From Acidimicrobiales bacterium (GTDB lineage Bacteria > Actinomycetota > Acidimicrobiia > Acidimicrobiales > SZUA-35), in assembly GCA_020629695.1 (NCBI GenBank), contig JAHDCV010000029.1, positions 1 through 44,613 on the forward strand: DNA of 44,613 nt. The letters are read 5' to 3'. This document shows, in pieces, positions 15,918 through 24,351 of the stretch. A program made the position numbers and the translations under genes. Each line of letters starts with the position of its first letter. Position 1 is the stretch's first letter. Under the pieces are notes generated by a model that was not told the DNA's origin, searched no databases, and saw only the letters and a list, made by a program, of their open reading frames with translations.

Positions 15918-16939
15918 CACTCCTGCCGCTCCCGACCATCACCCGCCCGTCGCCGGGTGCGGCGTGGCCGACGGGCGACCCCGTCGGCGAGGTCGAACGG
16001 GATCGGCTCGACGAACTGCTCGCCCGGGCGTTCGACGAGAACCCCGCACCACAGACCCGACTCAGCCTCGCCGTCGTCGTCATCCAACACGGTCGTCTCG
16101 TCCTCGAGCGCTACGGCGAGACAGCCGGGCCGCACGAACCGCTCATCTCCTGGTCGATGGCCAAGAGCGTGACCGCGGCCCTCGTCGGTCTGCTCGTGCG
16201 CGACGGCCGGCTCGACCTCGATGCCCCGGCGCCGGTCGCAGCCTGGGCCGGCGACGAACGTCGGGCGATCACGCTCCGCCATCTCCTGCACATGAGTTCC
16301 GGGCTCTCGTGGCGGGAGGACTACGTCGACGGCGAAGCCTCCGACGTCATCGAGATGTTGTTCGGTTCGGGGTCCGACGACGTCGCCGGTTTCGCGGCCG
16401 GGCTGCACGCGGTGTCGGCGCCGATGACGGAGTTCAACTACTCGAGCGGCACGACCAACATCGTCGCGGCGATCGTGCGGGACGAACTCGGTGGCGAGGC
16501 CGCCACCCGGACCTTCATGGAGCAGCGCCTGTTCGGACCGCTCGGCATGTCCTCGGCCGACCCCCGCTTCGATGACGCCGGCACGTTCATCGGCAGCTCC
16601 TTCCTCTACGCGACCGCCCGCGACTTCGCCCGTTTCGGCGAACTCCATCTGCGGGACGGCCACTGGGGAGACCAGCAGCTCCTCCCGGAGGGATGGGTCG
16701 ACCTCGCCCGGACCCCGGTCGGGATCGAGGTCCCCGAGCTGAACGACTACGGCCTGCACTGGTGGTTGTGGCGTGATGAACCCCACGTGTTCGGCTGTCA
16801 CGGCTATGAGGGGCAGTACATCGCCGTCGATCCGACCCGGGATCTGGTCGCCGTGCGACTCGGCAAGACACCCGAACCGGAGACGGCCGAGGCGCGGCAC
16901 TGGTTGCGCGATGTGATGCGTTGTTTCCCGACGATCTGA
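15914..16939 (+). CDS. Serine hydrolase of the class C beta-lactamase/esterase family
   Basis: This 341-residue protein is a penicillin-binding-protein-like hydrolase. The nucleophile motif SMAK (Ser81, Lys84) lies in LISWSMAKSVTAAL. The second catalytic element is Tyr176 in NYSSGTTN, and the third is the HGYEGQ segment near residue 296. Relatives include 6-aminohexanoate-dimer hydrolase, esterase EstB and D-aminopeptidases, so beta-lactam hydrolysis should not be assumed. No signal peptide or lipobox is visible, which argues for a cytoplasmic esterase or amidase. It overlaps the RNB gene by ATGA and converges on the GNAT gene with 6 bp between stops. Confidence 0.87.
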   Translation: MTLLPLPTITRPSPGAAWPTGDPVGEVERDRLDELLARAFDENPAPQTRLSLAVVVIQHGRLVLERYGETAGPHEPLISWSMAKSVTAALVGLLVRDGRLDLDAPAPVAAWAGDERRAITLRHLLHMSSGLSWREDYVDGEASDVIEMLFGSGSDDVAGFAAGLHAVSAPMTEFNYSSGTTNIVAAIVRDELGGEAATRTFMEQRLFGPLGMSSADPRFDDAGTFIGSSFLYATARDFARFGELHLRDGHWGDQQLLPEGWVDLARTPVGIEVPELNDYGLHWWLWRDEPHVFGCHGYEGQYIAVDPTRDLVAVRLGKTPEPETAEARHWLRDVMRCFPTI

Positions 16940-16945
16940 GCGGGC

Positions 16946-17443
16946 TCAGATTCCGAGATCGGCCGCGGTGATCGCGTAGAGGATCTGATCGCCCCAGATC
17001 CCGTTGCGCATCTGCGCCCCGCGCAGCACGCCCTCGCGCACGAAACCGGCCTTCTCGAGCGCGCGTTGCTCGGCGATGTTGTCCACCGAGGTGTCGGCCT
17101 CGACGCGGTTGCTGGGCGTGGTCGCGATCAGCCGCTCGGCCAACATGCGCTGCGCCGCAGCGCCGTGTCCCCGGCCCCGGTGTTCGGGGAGGATCGTGAT
17201 CCCGATCCGCCAGGCGAGGCTCGGGCGGGTCGGCCCGTAGGGATTTCCGAACCAGGTGAGATCCCCGATGGCCGTGCCGTCCTCCAGCTCGATCACGACC
17301 CGGCCGGCGCCGGGCAGTGCCACGCGCAGCGGCGCACCCGAGGTCGAGTCGAAGTGGTTGAACGGCCCCGCGACGTCGGGTTCGAGCAGGCGTTCGAAGA
17401 GCTCAGCGTCTCGCTGGGCATCGACAGGGCGAAGTCGGACCAC
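16946..17443 (-). CDS. GNAT-family N-acetyltransferase (RimJ/RimL-like)
   Basis: This 165-residue protein is a GCN5-related acetyltransferase. The acetyl-CoA pyrophosphate loop is ILPEHRGRGHGAAAQRML (the R-G-x-G-x-A pattern), preceded by LAWRIGI. NIAEQRALEKAGFVREGVLRG forms the C-terminal signature seen in RimJ/RimL-type enzymes and ribosomal or small-molecule acetyltransferases. The start is a GTG at 17443. It stands alone on the minus strand between the serine hydrolase and the divergent AdaA-AlkA gene. The acceptor is unknown. Confidence 0.87.
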   Translation of the reverse strand: MVRLRPVDAQRDAELFERLLEPDVAGPFNHFDSTSGAPLRVALPGAGRVVIELEDGTAIGDLTWFGNPYGPTRPSLAWRIGITILPEHRGRGHGAAAQRMLAERLIATTPSNRVEADTSVDNIAEQRALEKAGFVREGVLRGAQMRNGIWGDQILYAITAADLGI

Positions 17444-17526
17444 ATCCCAGCATGCCGGATCGACGGCCAGGTCGGGTGGACCACCGCACTGTCCGAATTC
17501 GGCCAGCTCACGTCGCTGACCAGCGA

Positions 17527-17532
17527 TAGAAC
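17527..17532 (+). promoter_or_regulatory. -10-like hexamer TAGAAC, possible leaderless start of the AdaA-AlkA gene
   Basis: TAGAAC lies 6 nt before the ATG at 17539, and there is no Shine-Dalgarno sequence. As an Ada-type activator the product may bind close to this promoter, but I could not identify an Ada box. Confidence 0.45.
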
Positions 17533-17538
17533 AACCAC

Positions 17539-18942
17539 ATGCTTCCCGCCGGCCTCGATCACGATCAGTGCTACGCCGTGATCCGCCGTCGCGATGGCCG
17601 ATTCGACGGCCGATTCGTCACCGCGGTCCGCACGACCGGGATCTTCTGCCGGCCCTCGTGCCCGGCCCGGACCCCGGCGAGCGCGAATGTCGAGTTCTAC
17701 GCGGTCGCGGCAGCGGCCGCCGACGCGGGATTCCGGGCATGCCGACGGTGCCGGCCGGAACTCGCGCCGTCCGACCCCGAGTGGCACCGGACCGACGTGC
17801 TCGTCGGTGCCGCCCTCGATCTGCTCGACGACGGCGCGTCTCCCGCCGAGGTGGGGCGCACCCTCGGGGTCTCCGAACGCCACCTTCGACGCGAGTTCGT
17901 CCGCCAACTCGGCACGACACCGAGCCGGGTCGTCCGGATGCGACGGCTGGCCACCGCGAGGCTGCTGCTGGACCACTCCGACCTCAGCGTGACCGACGTG
18001 GCCTTCGCCGCGGGGTTCGAGAGCATCCGGACGTTCAACACCTCGTTCCGTGCGGCGTTCGGTGCCGCCCCGAGCGAGCTGCGTCGTCGGGTGGCCACCG
18101 GGGGACGCCCCGGGTTCACGGTACGGCTACGAGCCCGGGGTGATCTCGCCCTCACGCCCGTGTTCGACTTCCTGGCCGCACGGGCGATCCCCGGCCTCGA
18201 GATGGCCGAGCCGGGTGCGTGGCGCCGGCATCTCCCGGGTGGATCGATGACACTCCGACCCGACCCCGCTGCGGTCGATCAGCTCCGGGTCGATCTGGAT
18301 CTCGACGACGTGACCGGCATCCATGCCGCGCTGTCGGTCGCCCGGCGTGTGATGGATCTCGATGCCGACGTCGCGGCGATCGGCGACGACCTCCGTATGG
18401 ATCCGACACTCGCGACCTATGTGGGCGACGCCGCACCGAGAGTGCCGGGAGCCGTCAACCGGTTCGAACTGTGCTGTCGAGCGATCGTCGGGCAACAGGT
18501 CTCGGTCGCCGGAGCGACCACGTTGCTCGGCCGCCTCGTCTCCCGGGCCACGGGCACCGAACCGGGCGCGCCCATCTCGAGCTTCCCGAGCGCCGACGCC
18601 GTGTGCGCCACCGATCTCGCGGGTCTCGGCATGCCGACCGGGCGGATCGACACACTCCGACGACTCGCCGAAGACGTCAGCGACGGATCGCTCGACCTCG
18701 ACGCCACCCCGGACGAGGTCGAGCGCCGACTCCTCGAACGCAAAGGCATCGGTCCCTGGACCGCCGGCTATGTCCGGATGCGAGCGGGCGATCCCGACGG
18801 ATGGCCGTCCGGCGATCTCGTCCTGCGACAGCGACTCGGCATCACCGCCGCCGAGCTCGACCGGCATGCAGACAACTGGCGCCCCTGGCGGGCGTATGCC
18901 GCCTTCGCCCTCTGGCAGGGCACGACCGTCGACCGCCCCTGA
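17539..18942 (+). CDS. AdaA-AlkA fusion: alkylation-responsive activator and 3-methyladenine glycosylase
   Basis: This 467-residue protein joins three repair modules. The N-terminal Ada domain has the zinc cysteines 37, 41, 68 and 71 within GIFCRPSCPAR and ACRRC; Cys37 is the expected acceptor for methyl phosphotriesters. An AraC-type HTH domain occupies about residues 85-185, with SPAEVGRTLGVSERHLRREF and SVTDVAFAAGFESIRTFN. An AlkA N-terminal domain and an HhH-GPD glycosylase domain follow, with KGIGPWTAGYVRMRAGD and catalytic Asp426 in PSGDL. It should sense methylated DNA, activate transcription and excise alkylated bases. The O6-methylguanine transferase domain of E. coli Ada is absent and is supplied by ogt 29 bp downstream. 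Confidence 0.95.
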   Translation: MLPAGLDHDQCYAVIRRRDGRFDGRFVTAVRTTGIFCRPSCPARTPASANVEFYAVAAAAADAGFRACRRCRPELAPSDPEWHRTDVLVGAALDLLDDGASPAEVGRTLGVSERHLRREFVRQLGTTPSRVVRMRRLATARLLLDHSDLSVTDVAFAAGFESIRTFNTSFRAAFGAAPSELRRRVATGGRPGFTVRLRARGDLALTPVFDFLAARAIPGLEMAEPGAWRRHLPGGSMTLRPDPAAVDQLRVDLDLDDVTGIHAALSVARRVMDLDADVAAIGDDLRMDPTLATYVGDAAPRVPGAVNRFELCCRAIVGQQVSVAGATTLLGRLVSRATGTEPGAPISSFPSADAVCATDLAGLGMPTGRIDTLRRLAEDVSDGSLDLDATPDEVERRLLERKGIGPWTAGYVRMRAGDPDGWPSGDLVLRQRLGITAAELDRHADNWRPWRAYAAFALWQGTTVDRP

Positions 18943-18971
18943 CCACCCGAGACCGAGAGCGAGACCAGATC

Positions 18972-19487
18972 ATGCAGACCACGCATCACACCTACACCAC
19001 ACCCGCCGGCCCCCTCACGGTCCTGACCCACGGCGACACCATCGTCGCCGCCGGGTTCACCGACGACCCGACCCGCCTCCACGATCGGCTCCACACCGAT
19101 CGCGCCCATCCGCTCGCACCGGGTGAGTCGCGTGCGGTCGGCGACGCCGTCGCCGCGTGGTTGGCGGGTGACCACACCGCCTTCGACGGCTTGCGCCTCG
19201 AACAACATCACACCGAGTTCCAGGCCGCGGTCTGGGACGGTCTCGCACGGATTCCGGCCGGCGCGACCGCGAGCTACAGCGAACTCGCCGACGACGTCGG
19301 ACGCCCGTCGGCCACCAGGGCCGTCGGCTCGGCGTGCGGGGCCAACCTGATCGCCCCGATGGTGCCGTGCCATCGGGCGCTGCGGTCCGACGGCTCGCTC
19401 GGCGGGTACGAGTACGGACTCGACGTCAAGCGCTGGTTGCTCGACCACGAAGGCGTCGGCCGCCCCGAACAGCTGACGATGGCCTAG
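18972..19487 (+). CDS. ogt: Methylated-DNA-[protein]-cysteine S-methyltransferase
   Basis: Ogt directly transfers the alkyl group from O6-alkylguanine to its own cysteine in a suicide reaction. The 171-residue protein has the active-site motif PCHR at 132-135 with acceptor Cys133. The HTH segment GATASYSELADDVGRPSATRAVGSACGAN carries the arginine finger. The N-terminal part is short. It follows the AdaA-AlkA gene by 29 bp and was probably brought under the same alkylation response. The stop TAG at 19485-19487 forms a CTAG with the stop of the convergent Ppx/GppA gene. The active-site cysteine contrasts with the alkyltransferase-like protein at 38305-38598, where it is tryptophan. Confidence 0.95.
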   Translation: MQTTHHTYTTPAGPLTVLTHGDTIVAAGFTDDPTRLHDRLHTDRAHPLAPGESRAVGDAVAAWLAGDHTAFDGLRLEQHHTEFQAAVWDGLARIPAGATASYSELADDVGRPSATRAVGSACGANLIAPMVPCHRALRSDGSLGGYEYGLDVKRWLLDHEGVGRPEQLTMA

Positions 19488-21043
19488 ATCGGCTCGCCCC
19501 GCTCGATCCGCACCTCGGCGTCGAGGGCGATCGACAGCAGTCGGGATCGTTCCCGCGCCGCGTGGAGTTCGAGGGTGAGCGGATCGTCGGCGTCGGATGG
19601 CACCGCCTCGATCACGATCTCGGCTCGATCGCCGTCGGACGCCTCCTCGTGCAGCACTCGAACCGTGCGCACCGCGGCGGCGTGTCGACGGTCGAGCCCG
19701 ATGGCGATCCGCACCATGCCGGCGAGGGCCCGCACGGCCCGCTGGTCCTCCGGACGCAGCGCGGCGAACGGAGGATGCTTCTCGGCCGGCAGGCTCTTGC
19801 GGTGATACCGGGCGATCTGTGCGACGAGCTCGATCTCGTGATCGGTGAAGCCCGTGAGTTGCTCGGTGTGGCGGATCACGTAGTAGCTGTGCTTGTGATG
19901 CCCCGAATGTGAGATGAAGAGCCCGATGTTGTGGAGGATCGCGGCGGCCTCCAGCAGTTCCCGGTGCTCATCGCCGAGGCCGTGGCGCCCCCGGGTCCGA
20001 TCGAACACGGCGAGGGCCAACCCGGCGCTGTGCCGGGCATGCGCTGCATCGGGGTCGAGCTGTTCGGCCAGCCGCACGACGTTCGCACGGCGCAGATCCC
20101 GGAGGTGTTCGAACCCGACGACGTTGAAGCGGTCGAGCAACACACCTTCCCGAAGGGCGTAGTCCGAGATCCGGATCTCGGTGATGCCGAGCGCCGCGGC
20201 ACTCTCGGCGAGCAGCAGCATGCCGCCCACGATGATGTCGACTCGCTTGGCATCGAGTGCGGGCCAGCGACGCCGATCCGCACTCGTCGAACCGACCAGG
20301 TCGGCGGCGAGCGCTTCGAGCTCGGCCGTGGTGAAGCGGACACCGTTCATCTGGAACGGCTCTTCCCCTCGGCGGGCGGCGGCCATCGCCGCGACGGTCG
20401 CGATCGTGCCGGATGACCCGACCACGACGTCGGGAGCATGCCCGCGTACCGCCCGGGCCACCGGTTCGAGGGTGGAGCGGACATGGGTCCGGCAGGCGGC
20501 GACGGCCTCGGCGGTCACCTCGCCGTCGGGGAAGAAGCGCTCGGTCAGGCGGATGGCGCCGAGCCGGGTGCTGCGCGCTTCGATGACCTCGCCACGATGC
20601 CCGACGAGGTATTCCGTCGAGCCACCGCCGATGTCGATCAGCAGGAGACGCTCGTCGAAGACCGGCAGGGCCTGGAGCACGCCGAGATGGATGAGGCGGG
20701 CCTCCTCGAATCCCGAGATCACCTCGATCTCGACCCCGACCTCCGCTCGGGCGCGGTCGAGGAAGACGTCGCGGTTCTCGGCCTCGCGGACGGCGCTCGT
20801 CGCCACCGCCACGACGTCGGCGTCGTGAGAGGCAGCGACCGCGACCATCCGGTGAAGGGCGTCGATGCCGCGTTGGATCGCCGCATCGGTCAGCCGCTTC
20901 ATGTCGCCCGATCCCTGACCGAGGCGGACCATGTCCTTCTCGGTCGTGATGACCTCGAACCCCCCGGCCGCCGTCGCCCGGGCGACGACCAGGTGCATCG
21001 AGTTCGTGCCGATGTCGATGGCTGCCAGGGTGTCTCGAGTCAC
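19484..21043 (-). CDS. Ppx/GppA family phosphatase with C-terminal HD-like domain
   Basis: This 519-residue enzyme belongs to the exopolyphosphatase/guanosine-pentaphosphate phosphatase family. The ASKHA phosphate-binding loops are AAIDIGTNSMHLVV at residues 7-20 and LLIDIGGGSTEYLV around 142. VVGSSGTIATVAA follows. The C-terminal half carries the helical HD-like domain with AAILHNIGLFISHSGHHKHSYYVIRH. It should hydrolyse terminal phosphates of polyphosphate or pppGpp; the two activities cannot be told apart by eye. The GTG at 21043 must be close to the true start because the first motif begins at residue 7. Only 19 bp separate it from the divergent prmA start. Confidence 0.92.
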   Translation of the reverse strand: MTRDTLAAIDIGTNSMHLVVARATAAGGFEVITTEKDMVRLGQGSGDMKRLTDAAIQRGIDALHRMVAVAASHDADVVAVATSAVREAENRDVFLDRARAEVGVEIEVISGFEEARLIHLGVLQALPVFDERLLLIDIGGGSTEYLVGHRGEVIEARSTRLGAIRLTERFFPDGEVTAEAVAACRTHVRSTLEPVARAVRGHAPDVVVGSSGTIATVAAMAAARRGEEPFQMNGVRFTTAELEALAADLVGSTSADRRRWPALDAKRVDIIVGGMLLLAESAAALGITEIRISDYALREGVLLDRFNVVGFEHLRDLRRANVVRLAEQLDPDAAHARHSAGLALAVFDRTRGRHGLGDEHRELLEAAAILHNIGLFISHSGHHKHSYYVIRHTEQLTGFTDHEIELVAQIARYHRKSLPAEKHPPFAALRPEDQRAVRALAGMVRIAIGLDRRHAAAVRTVRVLHEEASDGDRAEIVIEAVPSDADDPLTLELHAARERSRLLSIALDAEVRIERGEPI

Positions 21044-21048
21044 CCCCC

Positions 21049-21054
21049 TAGTCT
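21049..21054 (+). promoter_or_regulatory. -10 hexamer TAGTCT, leaderless start of prmA
   Basis: TAGTCT lies 8 nt before the GTG at 21063, inside the 19-bp gap between two divergent start codons. The -35 region must lie within the Ppx/GppA coding sequence. Confidence 0.45.
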
Positions 21055-21062
21055 CGGAGGTC

Positions 21063-21902
21063 GTGAGCTGGATCGTGCGGATGCGGGTGGACGTCCCCGG
21101 CGGGTCGACGTCGGACGAGGCGGAGCGCCTCTCCGCCCTCGCGTGGAACCGTGGCTCGACCGGTGTGGCGGAGGTCCCCGGTTCGGACGGCACGGCCGAG
21201 CTCCTCGCCGGGTTCGACGCCGAGTCCGTCGCACGCGAGTTCGCTCGCGACAGCGGTGGACGTGTCGAGCGCGTCGACCCGACCGCCTGGCAGGCACCGC
21301 CGACGACGGTCACCACGATCGAAGGACCACCGACGGTCATCATCATCGGCGTCGACGAGCCGACCCCGGACGACGTGGCGACCGATGCCGTGCACATCCG
21401 GATCGATGCGGCCGGCGCGTTCGGCCATGGAGCACACCCGACGACGACGCTCGCGCTGCGCCTGCTGGTGCCGGCGGTCGTCGCCGGGGGTGCCGGTCAC
21501 CGGGTGCTCGACGTGGGTGCCGGGTCGGGCGTGCTGGGTGTCGTCGCCGCCCGCCTGGGCGCCCGGGTGTCGGCGACCGAGATCGACGCCGACGCCCACG
21601 CGGTGATCGCGGCCAACGCCGCTCGCAACGACGTCGACATCGTCCTGCTCCCCGTCGACCTCGGCGCCATCGAACCGCCCGAGCTCGCGGTCGTGAACGT
21701 GCTGCTGGTCGTCCAACGCGAACTCGCCGCCGCGTTCGCATCGATGCCTGCGACCGGGTTGATCCTCACCGGGGTGCTCGTCGAGCAGCTCGACGAACTC
21801 CTCGCGCTCCATCCCGGACGGCCCGTGCACCAACGGCTGGAACTCGACGGTTGGGCGGCGGTCCTGCTCGGTCCCGACACCCGCGTCGCGGCGGCGTCGT
21901 GA
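21063..21902 (+). CDS. prmA: Ribosomal protein L11 methyltransferase-like enzyme
   Basis: PrmA methylates ribosomal protein L11 using S-adenosylmethionine. The 279-residue protein has the family-specific AFGHGAHPTTTLAL around residues 119-132 and the SAM loop VLDVGAGSGVLGVVAARLGA from 148. The acidic ATEID and the NVLL segment near 212 correspond to the NILA-type substrate motif. The N-terminal 110 residues would form the L11-recognition domain, though they are divergent from E. coli. The GTG start is supported by the TAGTCT hexamer. The stop overlaps the GTG of the next gene (GTGA at 21899-21902). Confidence 0.85.
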   Translation: MSWIVRMRVDVPGGSTSDEAERLSALAWNRGSTGVAEVPGSDGTAELLAGFDAESVAREFARDSGGRVERVDPTAWQAPPTTVTTIEGPPTVIIIGVDEPTPDDVATDAVHIRIDAAGAFGHGAHPTTTLALRLLVPAVVAGGAGHRVLDVGAGSGVLGVVAARLGARVSATEIDADAHAVIAANAARNDVDIVLLPVDLGAIEPPELAVVNVLLVVQRELAAAFASMPATGLILTGVLVEQLDELLALHPGRPVHQRLELDGWAAVLLGPDTRVAAAS

Positions 21903-22483
21903 CCACCGTCTGGTATGTCTCCTACGGCAGCAACCTGCTGGCCGAGCGGTTCCGGTGCTATCTCGAGGGTGGTCTCGCCCCCGGCGCGACCGGGGTCCCG
22001 CAGCCGCCGGCCCGGGATCGCCGACCGCCGCGGGCCGATGGCCCGATCGCGATCCCCCACCGCCTCCGCTTCTTCGGCCGATCCGCCCGCTGGAACGGCG
22101 GCGGCGTCGCCTTCGTCGACCCCGTCGACGACCCGGGCAGCCGGACGCTCGGCCGGGGCTGGCGGATCGGGGTCGACCAGCTCGCCGACGTGGCTCGGGG
22201 CGAAGCCGGCGCCGACGCAACCGTCGAGGTCGACCTCGACCGGCTTCGTGCCATCGGCCGGATCGAGCTCCACCCGGGGCGGCGGTACGGCACGCTCGTG
22301 CACCTCGGTCGACACCCCGACGGCGACGACCTCGTGACCATCACCTGCACGGGGGTCGACGGCCTCGGTCCACCCAACCCTCCCGACGAGTCCTATCGGG
22401 CGGTCATGATCCGCGGCCTCCGGGAGACGTGGCGCCTCGATCACGCCGCCGCCGATCGGTACCTCGACCGTCACCTCACCTGA
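21899..22483 (+). CDS. Gamma-glutamylcyclotransferase (GGCT)-like fold protein
   Basis: This 194-residue protein begins VTTVWYVSYGSNLLAERF; the YGSN motif forms the substrate loop of the GGCT/AIG2-like fold. It continues with HRLRFFGRSARWNGGGVAFVDP, also typical. In GGCT enzymes a glutamate in the second half is the catalytic base; I cannot assign it with confidence here. Members act on gamma-glutamyl-amine or peptide bonds, but many bacterial ones have no known substrate, and some databases mislabel this type as histone deacetylase. The gene overlaps prmA by GTGA and is the last of that pair. Confidence 0.75.
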   Translation: MTTVWYVSYGSNLLAERFRCYLEGGLAPGATGVPQPPARDRRPPRADGPIAIPHRLRFFGRSARWNGGGVAFVDPVDDPGSRTLGRGWRIGVDQLADVARGEAGADATVEVDLDRLRAIGRIELHPGRRYGTLVHLGRHPDGDDLVTITCTGVDGLGPPNPPDESYRAVMIRGLRETWRLDHAAADRYLDRHLT

Positions 22484-22515
22484 CCGGCCTCTGGCCCGGG
22501 CGGCCGGCGGGCCGG

Positions 22516-22521
22516 TAGCTT
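22516..22521 (+). promoter_or_regulatory. -10 hexamer TAGCTT upstream of the NMO-like gene
   Basis: TAGCTT lies 8 nt before the ATG at 22530. A CTGGCCCG block begins 25 bp upstream of it, as also seen before the acyl-CoA ligase promoter at 24755. Confidence 0.45.
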
Positions 22522-22529
22522 CGGCCGCC

Positions 22530-23504
22530 ATGACGCCCGATCCGGAAACCATGCCGAACACGACGATCAGCTTCGACAACCGCGTCACCGAGGCGCTCGG
22601 CACCCGCTATCCGATCGTCCAGGCCCCCATGGGATGGATCGCACGTTCGCAACTGGCCTCCGCGGTCTCCAACGCCGGTGGGCTCGGGATCATCGAGACC
22701 TCCTCGGGCGAGCTCGACACGATCAAGGCCGAGATCGCCAAGATGCGCGACCTCACCGACCAGCCGTTCGGGGTCAACATCGCCCAGGCATTCGTGCGGG
22801 ACCCGTCGATCGCCGATTTCGTGATCGATCAGGGTGTGCGCTTCGTCACCACCTCGGCCGGGTCGCCGACCCGCTACACCGAGACCCTCAAGGCCGCCGG
22901 CCTCACGGTGTTCCACGTCGTGCCGACGCTCGCCGGAGCGATGAAGGCGGTCGACGCCGGCGTCGACGGCCTGATCGTCGAAGGCGGTGAGGGCGGCGGG
23001 TTCAAGAATCCCGATCCGGTCGCTTCGATGGTGTTGCTGCCCCTCGTGCGGTCGAAGGTCTCGGTGCCGATCGTGGCCGCGGGCGGCATCGTCGACGGTG
23101 CGTCGATGGCGGCCGCCTTCGCCCTCGGCGCCGAAGGAGTCCAGCTCGGCACCCGCATGGTGTCCGCGGCCGAGTCGCCCGTGCACGATCACTGGAAGCA
23201 GGCCATCATCGAGGCCGCCGAGACCGACACCGTCATGCTCAATCAGCGGCATTCCCCCGCCCTCCGGGCGCTCAAGACCGATCGATCGACGGGGCTGCAA
23301 TTCGCCGAACACAACGTCTTCGGCGACTTCGGGGATCCGCAGTCGCTCTACTTCGGAGGCGACATGGAGGGGTGCATCGCGCTGACCGGACAGGTCGCCG
23401 GCCGGATCGACCGGGTGGAGCCGGTGGCGGAGATCCTGGAGCGTTGTGTCACCGAGTTCGGCGACGTGCTCGACGCGATGGCCGACCGATACCTCCGGGG
23501 CTGA
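22530..23504 (+). CDS. Nitronate monooxygenase-like FMN-dependent TIM-barrel protein
   Basis: This 324-residue protein matches the nitronate monooxygenase/2-nitropropane dioxygenase family. Family blocks are YPIVQAPMGWIARSQLASAVSNAGGLGII near the N-terminus, PFGVNIAQAF near 79 and IVAAGGIVDGASMAAAFALGAEGVQLGTR in the FMN phosphate-binding region. The usual GGHxG segment carrying the catalytic histidine reads EGGEGGGFKNP at residues 151-161, so the histidine is absent. That makes true nitronate oxidation doubtful. Related actinobacterial flavoproteins of this type act as enoyl or dienoyl reductases in steroid breakdown (IpdC-like, from memory). It lies 1 bp upstream of a rhodanese gene and 1.3 kb from an acyl-CoA ligase. 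Confidence 0.83.
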   Translation: MTPDPETMPNTTISFDNRVTEALGTRYPIVQAPMGWIARSQLASAVSNAGGLGIIETSSGELDTIKAEIAKMRDLTDQPFGVNIAQAFVRDPSIADFVIDQGVRFVTTSAGSPTRYTETLKAAGLTVFHVVPTLAGAMKAVDAGVDGLIVEGGEGGGFKNPDPVASMVLLPLVRSKVSVPIVAAGGIVDGASMAAAFALGAEGVQLGTRMVSAAESPVHDHWKQAIIEAAETDTVMLNQRHSPALRALKTDRSTGLQFAEHNVFGDFGDPQSLYFGGDMEGCIALTGQVAGRIDRVEPVAEILERCVTEFGDVLDAMADRYLRG

Positions 23505-23505
23505 C

Positions 23506-24351
23506 ATGACCGACGAACTCCGCGACCGCCTCGGCTTCGATGCCCCACCGATCATCTCGGCTGCGGAGGTCGCGGTCGCCATTGCCGACGGTCGACCGGT
23601 TGCCCTCGCCGACATGCGGCCCGAGTCTGACGACGGCACACCGGTGCCACGTCGCCCCGGCGCGGTGATCGTCGATCTGGACACCGTCTGTGCCGACCCA
23701 CCCGCACCCGTGCTCGGGCGGCACCCCCTCCCCTCGTCCGAGCGGTTCGCCGCCGAGTTGGGCGCGCTCGGCCTGAGCCCGCACCATCACGTCGTGGTGT
23801 ACGACGATCTCGCGGGCCTCACGGCCGGCCGGCTCGTCTGGATGCTCCGCACCCTCGGACGGCCGGCGTCCCTGCTCGACGGCGGAGCGGCGGCCGCCGA
23901 CGCCGCCGAGCTCGCCACACCGACGCCTCCGCCGACCTCGGTGTCGGCCGTGCCCTGGCCGACGGAGGCGATCGTCGACGCCGATGAGGTCGCGGCGACG
24001 GTCGCCGCCGGCGGCACCGTGCTCGATGCCCGATCGCCGGAGCGGCATCGGGGTGAGGTCGAGCCACTCGACGCCGTCGCCGGGCACATCCCCGGAGCTC
24101 GCAACGTGCCGTTCCTGTCCACGATGGACGACGACGGACACCTCCTCGACCCGGGCCGACTCGCCGAGCGCCTCGCCTCCTTCGACGAGCAGACCGTCGT
24201 CAGCTGCGGCTCTGGCGTCTCGGCGTGCCAGCTCGCCCTTGCCATCGAGCAGATCAACGGTGGCAGACCTCGCCTCTACGTGGGATCGTGGTCCGGTTGG
24301 TCGACCGACCCCGGTCGCCCGATCGCCACCGGACCTGAAGCCACGCCATGA
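23506..24351 (+). CDS. Double-domain rhodanese sulfurtransferase (thiosulfate/3-mercaptopyruvate type)
   Basis: This 281-residue protein has two rhodanese domains. The N-terminal one (about residues 15-130) lacks a catalytic cysteine. The C-terminal one contains AGHIPGARNVPF and the active-site loop CGSGVSACQ with Cys234. That loop resembles 3-mercaptopyruvate sulfurtransferases (CGSGVTA) more than thiosulfate rhodaneses. It would move sulfane sulfur to cyanide, thiols or biosynthetic acceptors. The ATG at 23506 follows the previous stop by one base, and the stop overlaps the next gene by ATGA at 24348-24351. This suggests co-translation of three genes. Confidence 0.88.
   Translation: MTDELRDRLGFDAPPIISAAEVAVAIADGRPVALADMRPESDDGTPVPRRPGAVIVDLDTVCADPPAPVLGRHPLPSSERFAAELGALGLSPHHHVVVYDDLAGLTAGRLVWMLRTLGRPASLLDGGAAAADAAELATPTPPPTSVSAVPWPTEAIVDADEVAATVAAGGTVLDARSPERHRGEVEPLDAVAGHIPGARNVPFLSTMDDDGHLLDPGRLAERLASFDEQTVVSCGSGVSACQLALAIEQINGGRPRLYVGSWSGWSTDPGRPIATGPEATP

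Noticed and set aside
15914-16939. Reading the serine hydrolase as a beta-lactam resistance gene
   Set aside because: It has the SxxK and Tyr motifs of the wider family but no export signal, so esterase or amidase roles are at least as likely.
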